Positions 1-8,823 of a stretch of 64,000 nt of DNA are shown piece by piece; positions within the stretch are counted from its first letter, which is position 1, and each line of letters opens with the position of its first letter. Under the pieces are notes generated by a model, which was not told the origin of the DNA, ran no database searches, and worked only from the letters and a program-made list of their open reading frames with translations. Location of the stretch: positions 4,336,001 to 4,400,000 of the forward strand of contig NZ_JARUBN010000001.1 of the NCBI RefSeq assembly GCF_029626265.1, in the 5' to 3' direction. The translations under genes were made by a program, and so were the position numbers. The DNA comes from Micromonospora sp. WMMD1102. Lineage in GTDB: Bacteria > Actinomycetota > Actinomycetes > Mycobacteriales > Micromonosporaceae.

Positions 1-1
1 C

Positions 2-736
2 GACGGGGTCCTCGACGGGCTCGAGCGCGTGCTGGCAGCCGCCCGTGACATCGGAACCCGGGTGCACGTCGCCCATGCCTCGCTCGCCCCCACCTCCGCG
101 ATCGGCATGATCGCCGCCGCGCGCGACGCCGGCGGGAACGTCAGCTGCGAGTGCGGACCCCCGGCCCTGCTCGAGGACGAGCTCGACACCCTGGGCGTGC
201 GCGGAGTGCCGTTCGCGTTTCCGCCCGACGACGCGGACTTCTACTGGTCGTCTCTCGCCGACGGCAGCATCGACCTCGTGGCCACCGACCACGCACCCCA
301 CTCCAAGGCTGACAAGGACGTCGGGCGGAACAACGTGTGGGACGCCCCACCCGGCTATCCCGGCGTGGAAACCTCGCTCCCGCTCATGGTCGACGCCGTC
401 CTGTCCGGCAGGCTCACCTGGCGACGCCTGGTCGAGCTCACCAGCGCCGCCCCCGCCCGACTTTGCGGCCTCACCACGAAGGGCGCCATCGCGCGCGGCG
501 TCGACGCCGACCTCGTCCTCGTCGACCCCAGCACCAGCCGGGTCGTCGCCGCCGACCGACTGCACAGCAAGGCTGGCTGGACGCCCTTCGAGGGTCGGCA
601 ACTTTCCGGAGCTCTGACCGCCACCTACCTGCGCGGCCGTCTCGTCGCCCAGGACGGTCAGGTCGTCGACGGCCAGCACATGGGCCGGTTCGTGTCCCCG
701 CCTCGGTGGGTTTCTGAGAGGGGGCAGTCGTGCTGA
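2..736 (+). CDS. Dihydroorotase/allantoinase-type amidohydrolase, C-terminal part (gene cut by window edge)
   Basis: The reading frame is open to the left edge, so the N-terminus and first metal ligands are missing. The visible part carries hallmarks of the cyclic amidohydrolase superfamily (dihydroorotase, allantoinase, hydantoinase): a VHVAHAS strand with a metal-ligand His, then ATDHAPHSKADK with the catalytic metal-binding Asp, then GVETSLPLM and the C-terminal KGAIARGVDADLVLVDP segment that returns to the small beta domain. Members hydrolyse cyclic amide bonds in the cytoplasm. Which ring it opens cannot be decided from this fragment. It precedes an uptake and catabolic cluster on the same strand, which fits a role in opening a nitrogen ring. 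An internal GTG at 29 is probably not the start, because the frame continues upstream without a stop. Confidence 0.85.
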   Translation, partial: DGVLDGLERVLAAARDIGTRVHVAHASLAPTSAIGMIAAARDAGGNVSCECGPPALLEDELDTLGVRGVPFAFPPDDADFYWSSLADGSIDLVATDHAPHSKADKDVGRNNVWDAPPGYPGVETSLPLMVDAVLSGRLTWRRLVELTSAAPARLCGLTTKGAIARGVDADLVLVDPSTSRVVAADRLHSKAGWTPFEGRQLSGALTATYLRGRLVAQDGQVVDGQHMGRFVSPPRWVSERGQSC

Positions 737-926
737 TCGGATGTGCGACGTTGCGGTCGGTGGGCTGGGGGCCTCGGGTGAGTCGGCGGATCTTCTGGTT
801 GGCGGCAGCCCAGCGGATCAGCCTTCCCGATCACTCACCTGCCCTGCCAGATCTCCTTTCAGACCAGCTCCGGCACCCGAATGCGTCCAGATGCCGCAGA
901 TCCCTACACCGGAGACTCACGAACCA

Positions 927-1925
927 ATGAAAATCGGACTGCACTACAGCTTCCAGGTCGGCCCTCACGAGTCCGGTCAGGCGGTCGTCGACCGGGGCTT
1001 GCGCGACATCGCGACGGCCGACACGCGAGGCTTTTCCTCCGTCGTCTTCGCCGAGCACCACTTCCTCGACGACGGGTGGCTGCCACGCCCCATGCTCCTC
1101 GCGAGCGCCGCCGCGGCCGTGACCACGAACATGCGGATCGGCACGGATATCGTGATCCTAGCCCTGCACCACCCCGTTGCGGTCGCCGAGGAGGCCGCGG
1201 TGCTGGACCTCATGTCGGGTGGAAGAGCCATTCTGGGCGTCGGTCTCGGCTGGATCAAGGCCGAGTTCGCAGGCTTCGGCGTGCCCTACGAGGAGCGCGC
1301 CCGCATCTACCAGGAGTCGATCGGGATGGTCCGCCGACTCCTCGCCGGCGAGGTCGTCGACGGCCACGGCCACTACAGCTTCACCGGCGCGCGCATCCGT
1401 CCCCTTCCGGTCAATCCGAGCGGTGTACCGCTGTGGATGGGGGCTCTGGAGGGTCCCGGCGTCAGACGGGCCGCCACGAGTGGCGACGCCTGGGTCATGC
1501 CGCCCGGCAACCGCATCGACAAGCTGCACCGTCAACTCGCCTTGTTTCGCGAGACGCGGGAGGAGGCCGGCCTGCCGCCCGCCGCGGAACAGCCGCTGCG
1601 CCGAGAGGCGTTCGTCGCCGATACCGACGACAAGGCCTGGGAGCTGTTCGCGCCCGGGATCCGGCACGAATACGGCACTGTCTACCGGTCGCTGCACCCC
1701 ACGTACCCAGATGACGACTCCATCGACAACCTCAAGCGTTGGGCCGACGGGCTGTTCCTGATCGGCTCGCCCGAAACAGTGGCCGCGGAGCTGCGTCGCT
1801 ACGAGGACGAACTCGGTGTCACCGAGTGCCTTGTCAGGATCCAGTTGCCCGGCGTCAGCGAGGGCGCGATCGGCGACGCCCTCGACGGGTTCGCACAGAC
1901 GATCACGATGGTGGCTCGCCACTAG
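927..1925 (+). CDS. LLM-class flavin-dependent oxidoreductase (luciferase-like monooxygenase), copy 1
   Basis: The 332-residue product has the bacterial luciferase TIM-barrel pattern: an N-terminal MKIGLHYSF strand, GFSSVVFAEHHF near residue 40, a MRIGTDIVILALHHPVAVAEEAAVLD stretch split here as MRIGTDIVI and LHHPVAVAEEAAVLD, then SGGRAILGVGLG, the usual core of this family. These enzymes use FMNH2 or reduced F420 to oxidise small organic substrates. I chose ATG 927 because recognisable homology begins there and GGAG lies about 12 bases upstream. The same frame is open upstream to 741, but that stretch is low-complexity and unlike the family. The gene follows the amidohydrolase by 190 bp and precedes the operator at 1999. 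It may belong to the amidohydrolase unit rather than the downstream operon. Confidence 0.88.
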   Translation: MKIGLHYSFQVGPHESGQAVVDRGLRDIATADTRGFSSVVFAEHHFLDDGWLPRPMLLASAAAAVTTNMRIGTDIVILALHHPVAVAEEAAVLDLMSGGRAILGVGLGWIKAEFAGFGVPYEERARIYQESIGMVRRLLAGEVVDGHGHYSFTGARIRPLPVNPSGVPLWMGALEGPGVRRAATSGDAWVMPPGNRIDKLHRQLALFRETREEAGLPPAAEQPLRREAFVADTDDKAWELFAPGIRHEYGTVYRSLHPTYPDDDSIDNLKRWADGLFLIGSPETVAAELRRYEDELGVTECLVRIQLPGVSEGAIGDALDGFAQTITMVARH

Positions 1926-1998
1926 CCAGGTCTGCGCCACGCTGCGGCTTCGCGGGCAATCCGGCGCAGGAGGGGCCTAGCCAGGCACCCCACCGATA

Positions 1999-2013
1999 TG
2001 TAATCTGATTACA
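1999..2013. promoter_or_regulatory. Putative TetR operator, copy 1 (TGTAATCTGATTACA)
   Basis: TGTAATCTGATTACA is a perfect 7+1+7 palindrome, markedly AT-rich for this genome, 13 bp before the AGGAGG ribosome binding site of the next gene. An identical palindrome with nearly identical right flank (ACAAAATTTGG here, ACAAATTTGG there) lies at 11801 before the hydrolase gene. Two identical sites flanking a cluster that encodes a TetR regulator suggest that regulator binds here and controls the long operon starting at 2041. The binding itself is inferred. Confidence 0.7.
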
Positions 2014-2040
2014 AAATTTGGTCCTCAGGAGGTCGACTCG

Positions 2041-2601
2041 ATGAACAACCCGTCCGACCAGGAAGAGATCCTCCGGCTGCACCGCGACTGGTACTACTCC
2101 AACTTCAACATCAACATCCCGCTCATGCGGACGATCTTTCCAACCGGGGAAGAGAACTTCCTGATGTTCAACCTCAACGACCATCCGTACTTCGGAGTCG
2201 ACGACCTGGCCGGTCTCTGGTCGTACTACGCCCGCACGGGCGACTGGGGGATGTGCGAAGACTACATCGTGCGCTTGGAGGTGTCGGGCGACATGGCGTA
2301 TGTGGTCTCCGAGGGCACCTTCCCCGCAAAGCAGGTGAGGGACGAGGAGGGCAACGACCTGCCGGAGGACCAGTACGTCGACCAGACCACGCACTACCGG
2401 TCGACCGAGGTCTACAAGCGGGACGACGGCCAGGGCAACCCACGGTGGACGATGTGGCACTTCCACTGTTCGACCCGCCCCGACGACGACGAGGCGCCAC
2501 CGGCGAAGACCGACAAGGACGCGGCGTCGGTCCGGGGCCTCGGCAACACGCCGTACAGCACCGGCGTCCGTACCGACTTCTCCGCGTACCTCGGCGGCTG
2601 A
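2041..2601 (+). CDS. NTF2/SnoaL-fold protein of unknown function
   Basis: The 186-residue protein has an N-terminal DQEEILRLHRDWYYSNF helix and alternating aromatic and acidic strands (FGVDDLAGLWSYYARTGDWG, then AYVVSEGTFPAK and STEVYKRDDG, ending WTMWHFHCS). This layout fits the NTF2-like superfamily (SnoaL, DUF4440 and similar), which includes small cyclases, isomerases and ligand-binding proteins. A strong AGGAGG at 2027-2032 sets the ATG. It is the first gene after operator copy 1, so it should be the most directly controlled gene of the unit. It has no signal peptide. The fold assignment is by eye and the function is unknown. Confidence 0.75.
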   Translation: MNNPSDQEEILRLHRDWYYSNFNINIPLMRTIFPTGEENFLMFNLNDHPYFGVDDLAGLWSYYARTGDWGMCEDYIVRLEVSGDMAYVVSEGTFPAKQVRDEEGNDLPEDQYVDQTTHYRSTEVYKRDDGQGNPRWTMWHFHCSTRPDDDEAPPAKTDKDAASVRGLGNTPYSTGVRTDFSAYLGG

Positions 2602-2630
2602 CCGCGGCCGGGCCGAAGGCGAGGTGCACA

Positions 2631-3554
2631 GTGACGTTCTCGGTCGTCGCACGCGATGAGGCCACCGGACAGCTCGGCGTGGCCACGGCTACCCACGCCT
2701 ACGGCGTCGGTCCGGTCGCGAACCACGCACGGGCCGGGGTCGGTGTCGTCGCGACCCAGTCGTTCGTGGAGGTTTCGTACGGACCGCTCGGGCTGGACCG
2801 GATGGCGGCAGGAATCGCCCCGGACCGTGCCCTGGCGGCGCTGCTGTCCGCCGACGCGGACCGCGAAATCCGGCAGGTGGCCTTCGTGGACGCGTCGGGC
2901 GCAGTCGCCGAGCACACCGGTGCCCAGTGCGTGCCGTCTTGTGGAAGCGTGGTCACTGGCTCGTCGATCACCATCGGCAACATGCTCGACAACGACCGGG
3001 TGTTACCCGCGATGTCCGAGGCCTACGCCACCGCCGAAGGCGACTTCGCCAACCGCCTGCTCGCCGCGCTCGAGGCCGGCGACAAGGCCGGCGGCGATGT
3101 CCGTGGCCGGATGTCAGCGTCACTGCGGGTCGTCGCGGCCGAGCCGGCGCTCCGCCCCTGGGAGGGAACCGTCTACGATCTACGGGCGGACTTCGATTCC
3201 GACCCGCTGGGCTCCCTGCGCACCAGCCTGCGCATCAGCAACGCATACCGCGTCTTCTTCGACGCCGTCTTCGCGCCCGGCATCGTCACCGGTCCCACCC
3301 CGTTGGACGGCGACGCCCTGGAGAACGCGCTCGTCGGTCTCGCCGCGACCCAGCGCGACCTCGGCGAGGACCGGGAACCCACGCTCTGGCAGGGCGTGCT
3401 GCTACTACGATCGGGCGAGACCGACCGGGGCTGCGCGCTGATCGCCGAGGCGATCGCGGTCCGTCCCCGGTTCGCCGCCTTCGTCGACGGGTTGGCCCGC
3501 GTCGGTGCGATTCCGCTGACCGCCGACCAGGTCCTGGAACGGGCGAAGCGATGA
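2631..3554 (+). CDS. DUF1028 family protein
   Basis: The 307-residue product opens with VTFSVVARDEATGQLGVATATHAYGVGP split as TFSVVARDEATGQLGVATA and then ARAGVGVVATQSFVEVSYGPLGLDRMAAG, which is the diagnostic N-terminal pattern of DUF1028 (COG3342), an Ntn-hydrolase-like fold. The C-terminal third carries a short helical repeat (LLLRSGETDRGCALIAEAIAVRP). GTG 2631 is supported by GAGG six bases upstream and by homology starting at once. It lies 29 bp after the preceding stop and overlaps the next gene by ATGA. Family members often sit beside peptide transporters or hydrolases. A hydrolytic role on an amide is possible but unproven. Confidence 0.85.
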   Translation: MTFSVVARDEATGQLGVATATHAYGVGPVANHARAGVGVVATQSFVEVSYGPLGLDRMAAGIAPDRALAALLSADADREIRQVAFVDASGAVAEHTGAQCVPSCGSVVTGSSITIGNMLDNDRVLPAMSEAYATAEGDFANRLLAALEAGDKAGGDVRGRMSASLRVVAAEPALRPWEGTVYDLRADFDSDPLGSLRTSLRISNAYRVFFDAVFAPGIVTGPTPLDGDALENALVGLAATQRDLGEDREPTLWQGVLLLRSGETDRGCALIAEAIAVRPRFAAFVDGLARVGAIPLTADQVLERAKR

Positions 3555-4498
3555 AGGTTGGCTTCGCCCTCGGCAGCGGCTTCCGCCCGTCCCGCCTGGC
3601 TGCCGTGGCCCGGGCCGTGGAGGTCAGCGGCTTCGACAGCATCTGGTCGACCGAGGACTACTTCGCGACCGGCGGGTTCGCCGGTGCCGCTGTGGTGCTC
3701 GGCGCCACCGAACGGATTCGGGTCGGCACGGGCGTCGTCTCGGCGTACGCCCGCCATCCGGCCCTGACCGCGATGGAAGCCGGTACCCTGGCAGCGGCCT
3801 TCCCGGACCGGTTCCGGCTCGGCCTCGGGGCCGGCGGTCTGGAATGGCTCGACCAGCAGGGCATCGCCCACCCGCGTCCGCTGGCCGCCGTCCGCGGCAA
3901 CGTCGAAGCGATCCGCGCCCTACTCGCCGGCGAGGAGCTGACCGGCACGTACGGTGGCTTCGCGTTCGACCATGTCCACCTCGAGTTTCCGCCCGAGAAG
4001 GCGCCACCGATCCTCGTCGGCGCGACCGGGCCGAAAATGACCGCGCTGGCCAGCACGGTCGCAGACGGGCTGCTGCTGTCGGTCTTCAGCACACCCGAGT
4101 TCGTCCGCATCCAACGCAACATCGCGGGCGCCGTTCCCTACATCTCGACCCTCGCCTTTCTGGCCCTCGACGACACCGTCGCCGAGGCCCGGGCGAAGGT
4201 CCGTCCCGTTATCGCGGCCTACCTCGCGGATTCCGCGAGCACGGTCATGACCGACGCGATCGGGATCACCGAGGACCTGCGAGACATCGTCGCGACAGGT
4301 GGTGCGGCGGCGCTCGCGGCGCAGATGCCGGACACCTGGGTCGACCAGTTGGCGGTATGCGGTGACCTCCGCGCCTGCGTGGACCGCATCCACGCCCTCG
4401 CGGAAGCTGGATCGCAGGAAGTCGCCCTGGCTCCGATCTCCGCCGAGTCCCTGCTGGAAGACATCGACAAGCTCGGTTCGGCATTGCGGGCCGGGTGA
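3551..4498 (+). CDS. LLM-class flavin- or F420-dependent oxidoreductase, copy 2
   Basis: The 315-residue protein starts MKVGFALGSGFRPSRLAAVA and continues with GFDSIWSTEDYF, then ERIRVGTGVVSAYARHPA and PDRFRLGLGAGG, the ordered motifs of the luciferase-like family. C-terminally it has PPILVGATGPKM, typical of the phosphate-contacting loop. It overlaps the DUF1028 gene by four bases (ATGA), so the two are probably translationally coupled. It is only distantly similar to the copy at 927, so this is not a recent duplication. Actinobacterial enzymes of this group often use F420; the cofactor cannot be settled by eye. Confidence 0.88.
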   Translation: MKVGFALGSGFRPSRLAAVARAVEVSGFDSIWSTEDYFATGGFAGAAVVLGATERIRVGTGVVSAYARHPALTAMEAGTLAAAFPDRFRLGLGAGGLEWLDQQGIAHPRPLAAVRGNVEAIRALLAGEELTGTYGGFAFDHVHLEFPPEKAPPILVGATGPKMTALASTVADGLLLSVFSTPEFVRIQRNIAGAVPYISTLAFLALDDTVAEARAKVRPVIAAYLADSASTVMTDAIGITEDLRDIVATGGAAALAAQMPDTWVDQLAVCGDLRACVDRIHALAEAGSQEVALAPISAESLLEDIDKLGSALRAG

Positions 4499-4514
4499 AT
4501 AGAGAGGACCAACC

Positions 4515-6122
4515 ATGCGGCGCAACACGGTGCGTGGCACGCTGGCGGCTGCCGCGCTGCTAAGCCTTGCGGTGGCCGGCTGCGGCGACCCACCCCAGCA
4601 GGCGGGGGCCGACGAGGTCATCATCGCCTTTCCCTCTGACGTGGATACGGTCGACCCCCACCAGTTCCGTTCGGTGGCGGCGTACGGCGTGGTCGGCAAC
4701 ATCTACGGCACGCTCCTTCAGGAGGAATACGCCGCACCGGCCGAGGGCGTCCTGGAGTACACCGGTCGCAGCGTGCCGTATCTCGCCGAGTCGGCGAACT
4801 GGAACGACACGAAGACGGTGCTCACGCTCAAGCTGCGTCCGGATCTGAAGTTCGCCGACGGAAGTGCGGTCGCAGCCGAGGACGTCGTCTACTCCCTGCA
4901 GCGGGCCCTCTCCGACGTGGGATACGTCTCCGCGGTCGGCGCCTGGTTCAACGTCAAGGACCCGGCGAAGGACATCGTGGCGGTCGACAGATCCACGGTC
5001 GAACTGCGGGTGACCCACTACTCGGCGCTCATCGAGATGTTCCTGACGTTCCAGATCTTTGCCGTACTCGACAAGTCCACCGCCGAGGCGAAGGCCGCGA
5101 CCGACGACTCGTGGTCGGCCAAGTTCTTCGCCAAGGACGCCACCGAGTCGGGCCCGTACGTCGTCGACTCGCTCGCCGAGGGCCAGACGACGTTGAGCAA
5201 GAATCCCAATTTCACCGCGACCGACCTGTCCGACGCACCCGACAAGGTCGTCGTCAAGAACATGCCCGACCAGCAACAGGCGTTCCTGGCGCTGCAGAAC
5301 GGCGCGGTCGACATGGTCTACGGGCTCACGCCCGACATCGCACAGGCCGTGGAGAAGGACGCCAACCTCAAGCTCTACGACCTGCCGTACAGCGACATCG
5401 TGTATCTCGGCATGAACAACAAGGACCCGGTGCTCAAGGACGTGCGAGTGCGACAGGCGATCTCCTACCTGATGCCGTACGACGCCTTGCGCACGGAGGT
5501 GATGAAGGGCTACGCCGGCGCCGCCTACGGTGCCGTGCCCTACCCGATGCGGGATTCGCTCGACGAAAAGGGTGACCGGGTGGCCTACCCCACCGACGTG
5601 GAGAAGGCCAAGCAACTCCTGTCCGAGGCCGGCGTCGCCCCCGGTGAGCTGTCGCTGACCCTGTCGGTTCCGGCGACCGAATTGTCGCTGCGCCAGTCGG
5701 CGGTCTTCATCCAAAGCGCGCTGCAGCAGGGCGGCATCGCGGTCAAGCTCAACGAGATGAACGACGCCGAGTTCAACTCCGACCTCGGCAAGATGCAGCT
5801 GTACATCGACTCCTGGTACTCATGGGGACAGGACTCGGTCTACCAGCTCTTCTTCCTGCTCAAGACCGGTCTGTTCACCAACTACACAAACTTCAGCAAC
5901 GCCGATGTCGACCGGCTGATCGAGCAGGCCATGGCAACGTCGGACACGGCCGAGCGCAGCCGGCTCGCCAAGCAGGCCCAGCAGATCGTCATCGACCAGG
6001 CACCCTGGGCCTTCCTGTTCACCCGCAACATGCTCGTCGGCGCGCAGGCCGGGGTCTCCGGAATAACCCACTCCAACGACGCCAACCTGCGGTTCGACCG
6101 GCTGCGCGTCGCGGCCGAGTAA
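4515..6122 (+). CDS. ABC transporter substrate-binding lipoprotein (SBP_bac_5, peptide/nickel type)
   Basis: The 535-residue protein begins with a lipoprotein signal peptide: two Arg residues, a hydrophobic stretch and the lipobox LAVAGC, with the modified Cys near residue 22. The mature part shows DVDTVDPHQFRS, the VLTLKLRPDLKFADGSAVAAEDVVYSLQR region and DVRVRQAISYLMPYDALRT split across the domain, all typical of family 5 periplasmic binding proteins for oligopeptides, nickel complexes and related ligands. AGAGAGGA at 4501-4508 supports ATG 4515. It is followed directly by two permeases and two ATPases, making a complete importer. The ligand is unknown; nearby amide-cleaving and oxidising enzymes suggest a nitrogenous organic compound. 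Confidence 0.93.
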   Translation: MRRNTVRGTLAAAALLSLAVAGCGDPPQQAGADEVIIAFPSDVDTVDPHQFRSVAAYGVVGNIYGTLLQEEYAAPAEGVLEYTGRSVPYLAESANWNDTKTVLTLKLRPDLKFADGSAVAAEDVVYSLQRALSDVGYVSAVGAWFNVKDPAKDIVAVDRSTVELRVTHYSALIEMFLTFQIFAVLDKSTAEAKAATDDSWSAKFFAKDATESGPYVVDSLAEGQTTLSKNPNFTATDLSDAPDKVVVKNMPDQQQAFLALQNGAVDMVYGLTPDIAQAVEKDANLKLYDLPYSDIVYLGMNNKDPVLKDVRVRQAISYLMPYDALRTEVMKGYAGAAYGAVPYPMRDSLDEKGDRVAYPTDVEKAKQLLSEAGVAPGELSLTLSVPATELSLRQSAVFIQSALQQGGIAVKLNEMNDAEFNSDLGKMQLYIDSWYSWGQDSVYQLFFLLKTGLFTNYTNFSNADVDRLIEQAMATSDTAERSRLAKQAQQIVIDQAPWAFLFTRNMLVGAQAGVSGITHSNDANLRFDRLRVAAE

Positions 6123-6180
6123 CACGTCGTCCGGCGGGCCGGCACAGAGCGCCGGCCCGCCAACAGTCGAGGAGCTCACC

Positions 6181-7203
6181 ATGCTCAGGACCATCCGCAC
6201 GCGGCTCGGGGTGGCGGCCGTCAGCATCGCCGGGGTGGCTGTGCTGATCTTCTTCATCACGCAACTGCTGCCGGGTGACCCGGCCCGTATCGCGGCGGGC
6301 CAGTACGCCACCGAAGAGCAGGTCGACCAGGTGCGGGCGACGTACGGGCTGGATCGCACGATCCCCGAGCAGTTCGGTGCGTACGTGTCCGACCTGCTCC
6401 GGTTCGACCTCGGCACCTCGATCCGCACCAGCCAGCCCGTCCGCGAGGAGTTGCTCGACCGGCTGCCGGCGACGCTCGAACTCGGCCTGCTCGCCCTGCT
6501 GATCGCCGTCGTACTCGGCGTCGGGCTCGGCGTCCTCGCCGCCGTCTGGCGCTACCGCGCTGGCGACAAGGCCATCCAGATCTTCGTGGTCCTCGCCTCG
6601 GCCACCACGGTGATCTGGATCGCCCTCGTTGCCATCTACCTGTTCGTCAACCAGTGGGGGATCTTCAACAGCCCCATCGGGCGGCTCCCGCGCGGCTATC
6701 CGCCACCCGAGCACGTCACCGGGTTCTACGTCGTCGACGCGCTGCTTGCCGGCGACACGGCCACGGCCGGGGCCGCGCTGCGCACGCTGCTCCTGCCGGC
6801 ACTGCTGCTCGGTGTGCTCGCCTCCCCGTCGATCATCAAGATCGTCCGTTCGTCGACGATCCGGGCATTGGACTCCGACTACGCGCGTACGGCACGCAGC
6901 TTCGGTTATCCGGTCCGCTCCATCCTGTTGCAGGAGGGGTTGCGTAACGCCCTGCTGCCGGTGATCACCAACGTCGGGCTGGTCGCCGGCTTCGTGCTGG
7001 CCGGTGGCAACGTGCTCATCGAGCAGCTCTTCGCGTGGCCCGGCATCGGCGGGTACGCGTACCGCTCGTTGCAGGAGAACGACCTGTTCGCGCTGCGTGG
7101 GTACGTCATCTTCATCGGCGTGGCGTACGTCGTGATCAACACGCTCCTCGAGTTTCTCTACCGCTGGGCCGACCCGCGCGTCGCCCTCGCCGAGGGGAGC
7201 TGA
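6181..7203 (+). CDS. ABC transporter permease, DppB/OppB type
   Basis: The 340-residue membrane protein has the N-terminal helix VAAVSIAGVAVLIFFITQLL, the conserved LLPGDPARIAAGQ segment, a large extracellular loop and several further helices. The EAA-type cytoplasmic loop includes DYARTARSFGYPVRSILLQEG split as DYARTARSFGYP and ILLQEGLRNALLP, which contacts the ATPase. GAGGAG at 6169-6174 sets ATG 6181. It sits 58 bp after the binding-protein gene and three bases before the second permease. Confidence 0.93.
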   Translation: MLRTIRTRLGVAAVSIAGVAVLIFFITQLLPGDPARIAAGQYATEEQVDQVRATYGLDRTIPEQFGAYVSDLLRFDLGTSIRTSQPVREELLDRLPATLELGLLALLIAVVLGVGLGVLAAVWRYRAGDKAIQIFVVLASATTVIWIALVAIYLFVNQWGIFNSPIGRLPRGYPPPEHVTGFYVVDALLAGDTATAGAALRTLLLPALLLGVLASPSIIKIVRSSTIRALDSDYARTARSFGYPVRSILLQEGLRNALLPVITNVGLVAGFVLAGGNVLIEQLFAWPGIGGYAYRSLQENDLFALRGYVIFIGVAYVVINTLLEFLYRWADPRVALAEGS

Positions 7204-7205
7204 CC

Positions 7206-8057
7206 GTGGCCGCCGTCGCCGGCACCCCCGTATCGCTGCGCGGCAACGTCGCCGGCCGTCTGCGCCCTGGCGCCCCGACCGCGTACACCGCCTTCGCCAT
7301 CCTCGGCCTGATCGCCGCGCTCGCTGTCGTCGTGCCCATCGTCTTCGGCACCGCCGACGTCGCGCAGGAACACCAAGGGCTCCTGCCGCCGTCGCTGGAC
7401 CACCCCTTCGGCACCGACCGCTACGGCCGCGACGTCTTCCTTCGCTGTATGGCCGCAGCGCGTATCGACGTCCTGCTCGGGCTCGGGGTCGCGGCCGTCA
7501 CGCTGCTGATCGGCACCGCCGTCGGTGCGCTCAGCGCCACTTTCGGACGAGCCGTCGACATCGTGGTTATGCGGGGTACCGACATCCTGATGGCCTTCCC
7601 GGGCATCGTGTTGGCGCTGATCATCACCGCGTCGCTCGGCAAGAACGCCTGGTTCGCGGCCAGCGCCGTGGTCATCGCGTTCCTCCCGCTCGTCGTGCGG
7701 CTGGCCCGGGCCAAGGCACTTGAGGTGCGCTCGGCCGACTTCGTTTCCGCGGCTCGGCTCAGCGGGACCTCGACGGGCCGGCTGGCCATCGAGCACGTAC
7801 TGCCGAACGTGTTCAAGTACCCGTTCGTGCAGTCGACGCTCATCGCATCCTGGGCGATCCTGGACTTCGCCGCGCTGTCGTTCCTCGGCGTCGGCGTACA
7901 GCCGCCGACGCCCGAATGGGGCGCGATGATCGCCGAGGGTGTCGGCGACACCCTGTTGGGCTCCTGGTGGCCCTCGTTCTTTCCCGGCTTGATGATCCTG
8001 CTGACCGCCGCCTCGTTCCAGGTCATCGGGGACTGGCTGGACCGGAGGTTGCGATGA
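7206..8057 (+). CDS. ABC transporter permease, DppC/OppC type
   Basis: The 283-residue protein shows the DppC/OppC layout: one N-terminal helix (AFAILGLIAALAVVVPIVF), the HPFGTDRYGRDVFLR motif near residue 65, then five more helices. The EAA loop is DFVSAARLSGTSTGRLAIEH, followed by HVLPN. GTG 7206 is preceded by GAGGGGAG inside the end of the previous gene, and only two bases separate the two reading frames, so translation is likely coupled. It overlaps the ATPase gene by ATGA. Confidence 0.93.
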   Translation: MAAVAGTPVSLRGNVAGRLRPGAPTAYTAFAILGLIAALAVVVPIVFGTADVAQEHQGLLPPSLDHPFGTDRYGRDVFLRCMAAARIDVLLGLGVAAVTLLIGTAVGALSATFGRAVDIVVMRGTDILMAFPGIVLALIITASLGKNAWFAASAVVIAFLPLVVRLARAKALEVRSADFVSAARLSGTSTGRLAIEHVLPNVFKYPFVQSTLIASWAILDFAALSFLGVGVQPPTPEWGAMIAEGVGDTLLGSWWPSFFPGLMILLTAASFQVIGDWLDRRLR

Positions 8058-8815
8058 GTCTGCTGACCATAGAGCGGCTCTCCGTCGATGGGCCGGGGGG
8101 CAAGGTCATCGTGCGCCCCGTCGACCTCACGGTCGAACCGGGTGAGGTCGTGGGCCTCGTCGGCGAATCCGGGTCGGGCAAGACGTTGACCGTCCTGTCC
8201 CTGCTCGGACTGCTGCCCGACGGCGTGCGCGCGGTCAGTGGTGACGCCAGCCTGGGCGGCGAACAGTTTCTCCGAAACGGACGGCTGCTCCGCCGACCGC
8301 ACGCGACGATGATCTTTCAGGACCCGACGGCCGCGCTCAACCCCACGATGCGCATCGGCGCCCAGATCGTCCGGCTACTCACGTTTCTCAAGGTGGACGG
8401 CGACCGTCGCGCGCGAGGCGAGACGCTGCTCGAGTCGGTCGGCATCCACGATCCGCGCGCGGTCATGGGCCGCTATCCCCACCAGCTCTCGGGCGGCATG
8501 AACCAGCGCGTGATGATCGCCATGGCGATCGCGGCCGAACCGATGCTGCTCATCGCCGACGAGCCGACGACCGGCCTCGACGTCACCGTACAGGCGCAGA
8601 TCCTGGAGCTGATCCGCTCGACGGTGGCCACGCGGGGGATAGGCGTCCTGTTCGTCTCCCACGACCTGGGTGTGATCGCCCAGACGTGCCAACGGGTGGC
8701 GGTGATGAAGGCTGGGGAAATCTGCGAACTGGCTGTCGTGGACGATATCTTCCACGCCCCGCAGGCCGAGTACACCCGCACGCTGCTCGCTTCCGCACTG
8801 GACCCGGCCGGGTAA
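8054..8815 (+). CDS. ABC transporter ATPase, DppD/OppD type
   Basis: The 253-residue protein contains Walker A GESGSGKT near residue 41, the Q-loop MIFQDPTAALNP, signature LSGGMNQR, Walker B LLIADEPTTGLD and switch LFVSHDLG. This is the first of the paired nucleotide-binding subunits of Dpp/Opp importers. It ends just after ASALDPAG and is short for the family (usually about 320 residues), because it lacks the long C-terminal extension with Cys residues seen in many DppD proteins. The ATG overlaps the permease stop. Confidence 0.92.
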   Translation: MSLLTIERLSVDGPGGKVIVRPVDLTVEPGEVVGLVGESGSGKTLTVLSLLGLLPDGVRAVSGDASLGGEQFLRNGRLLRRPHATMIFQDPTAALNPTMRIGAQIVRLLTFLKVDGDRRARGETLLESVGIHDPRAVMGRYPHQLSGGMNQRVMIAMAIAAEPMLLIADEPTTGLDVTVQAQILELIRSTVATRGIGVLFVSHDLGVIAQTCQRVAVMKAGEICELAVVDDIFHAPQAEYTRTLLASALDPAG

Positions 8816-8823
8816 GGATGACT

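Noticed and set aside
741..926. N-terminal extension of the first LLM oxidoreductase
   Set aside because: The extension is low complexity and family homology begins exactly at ATG 927.
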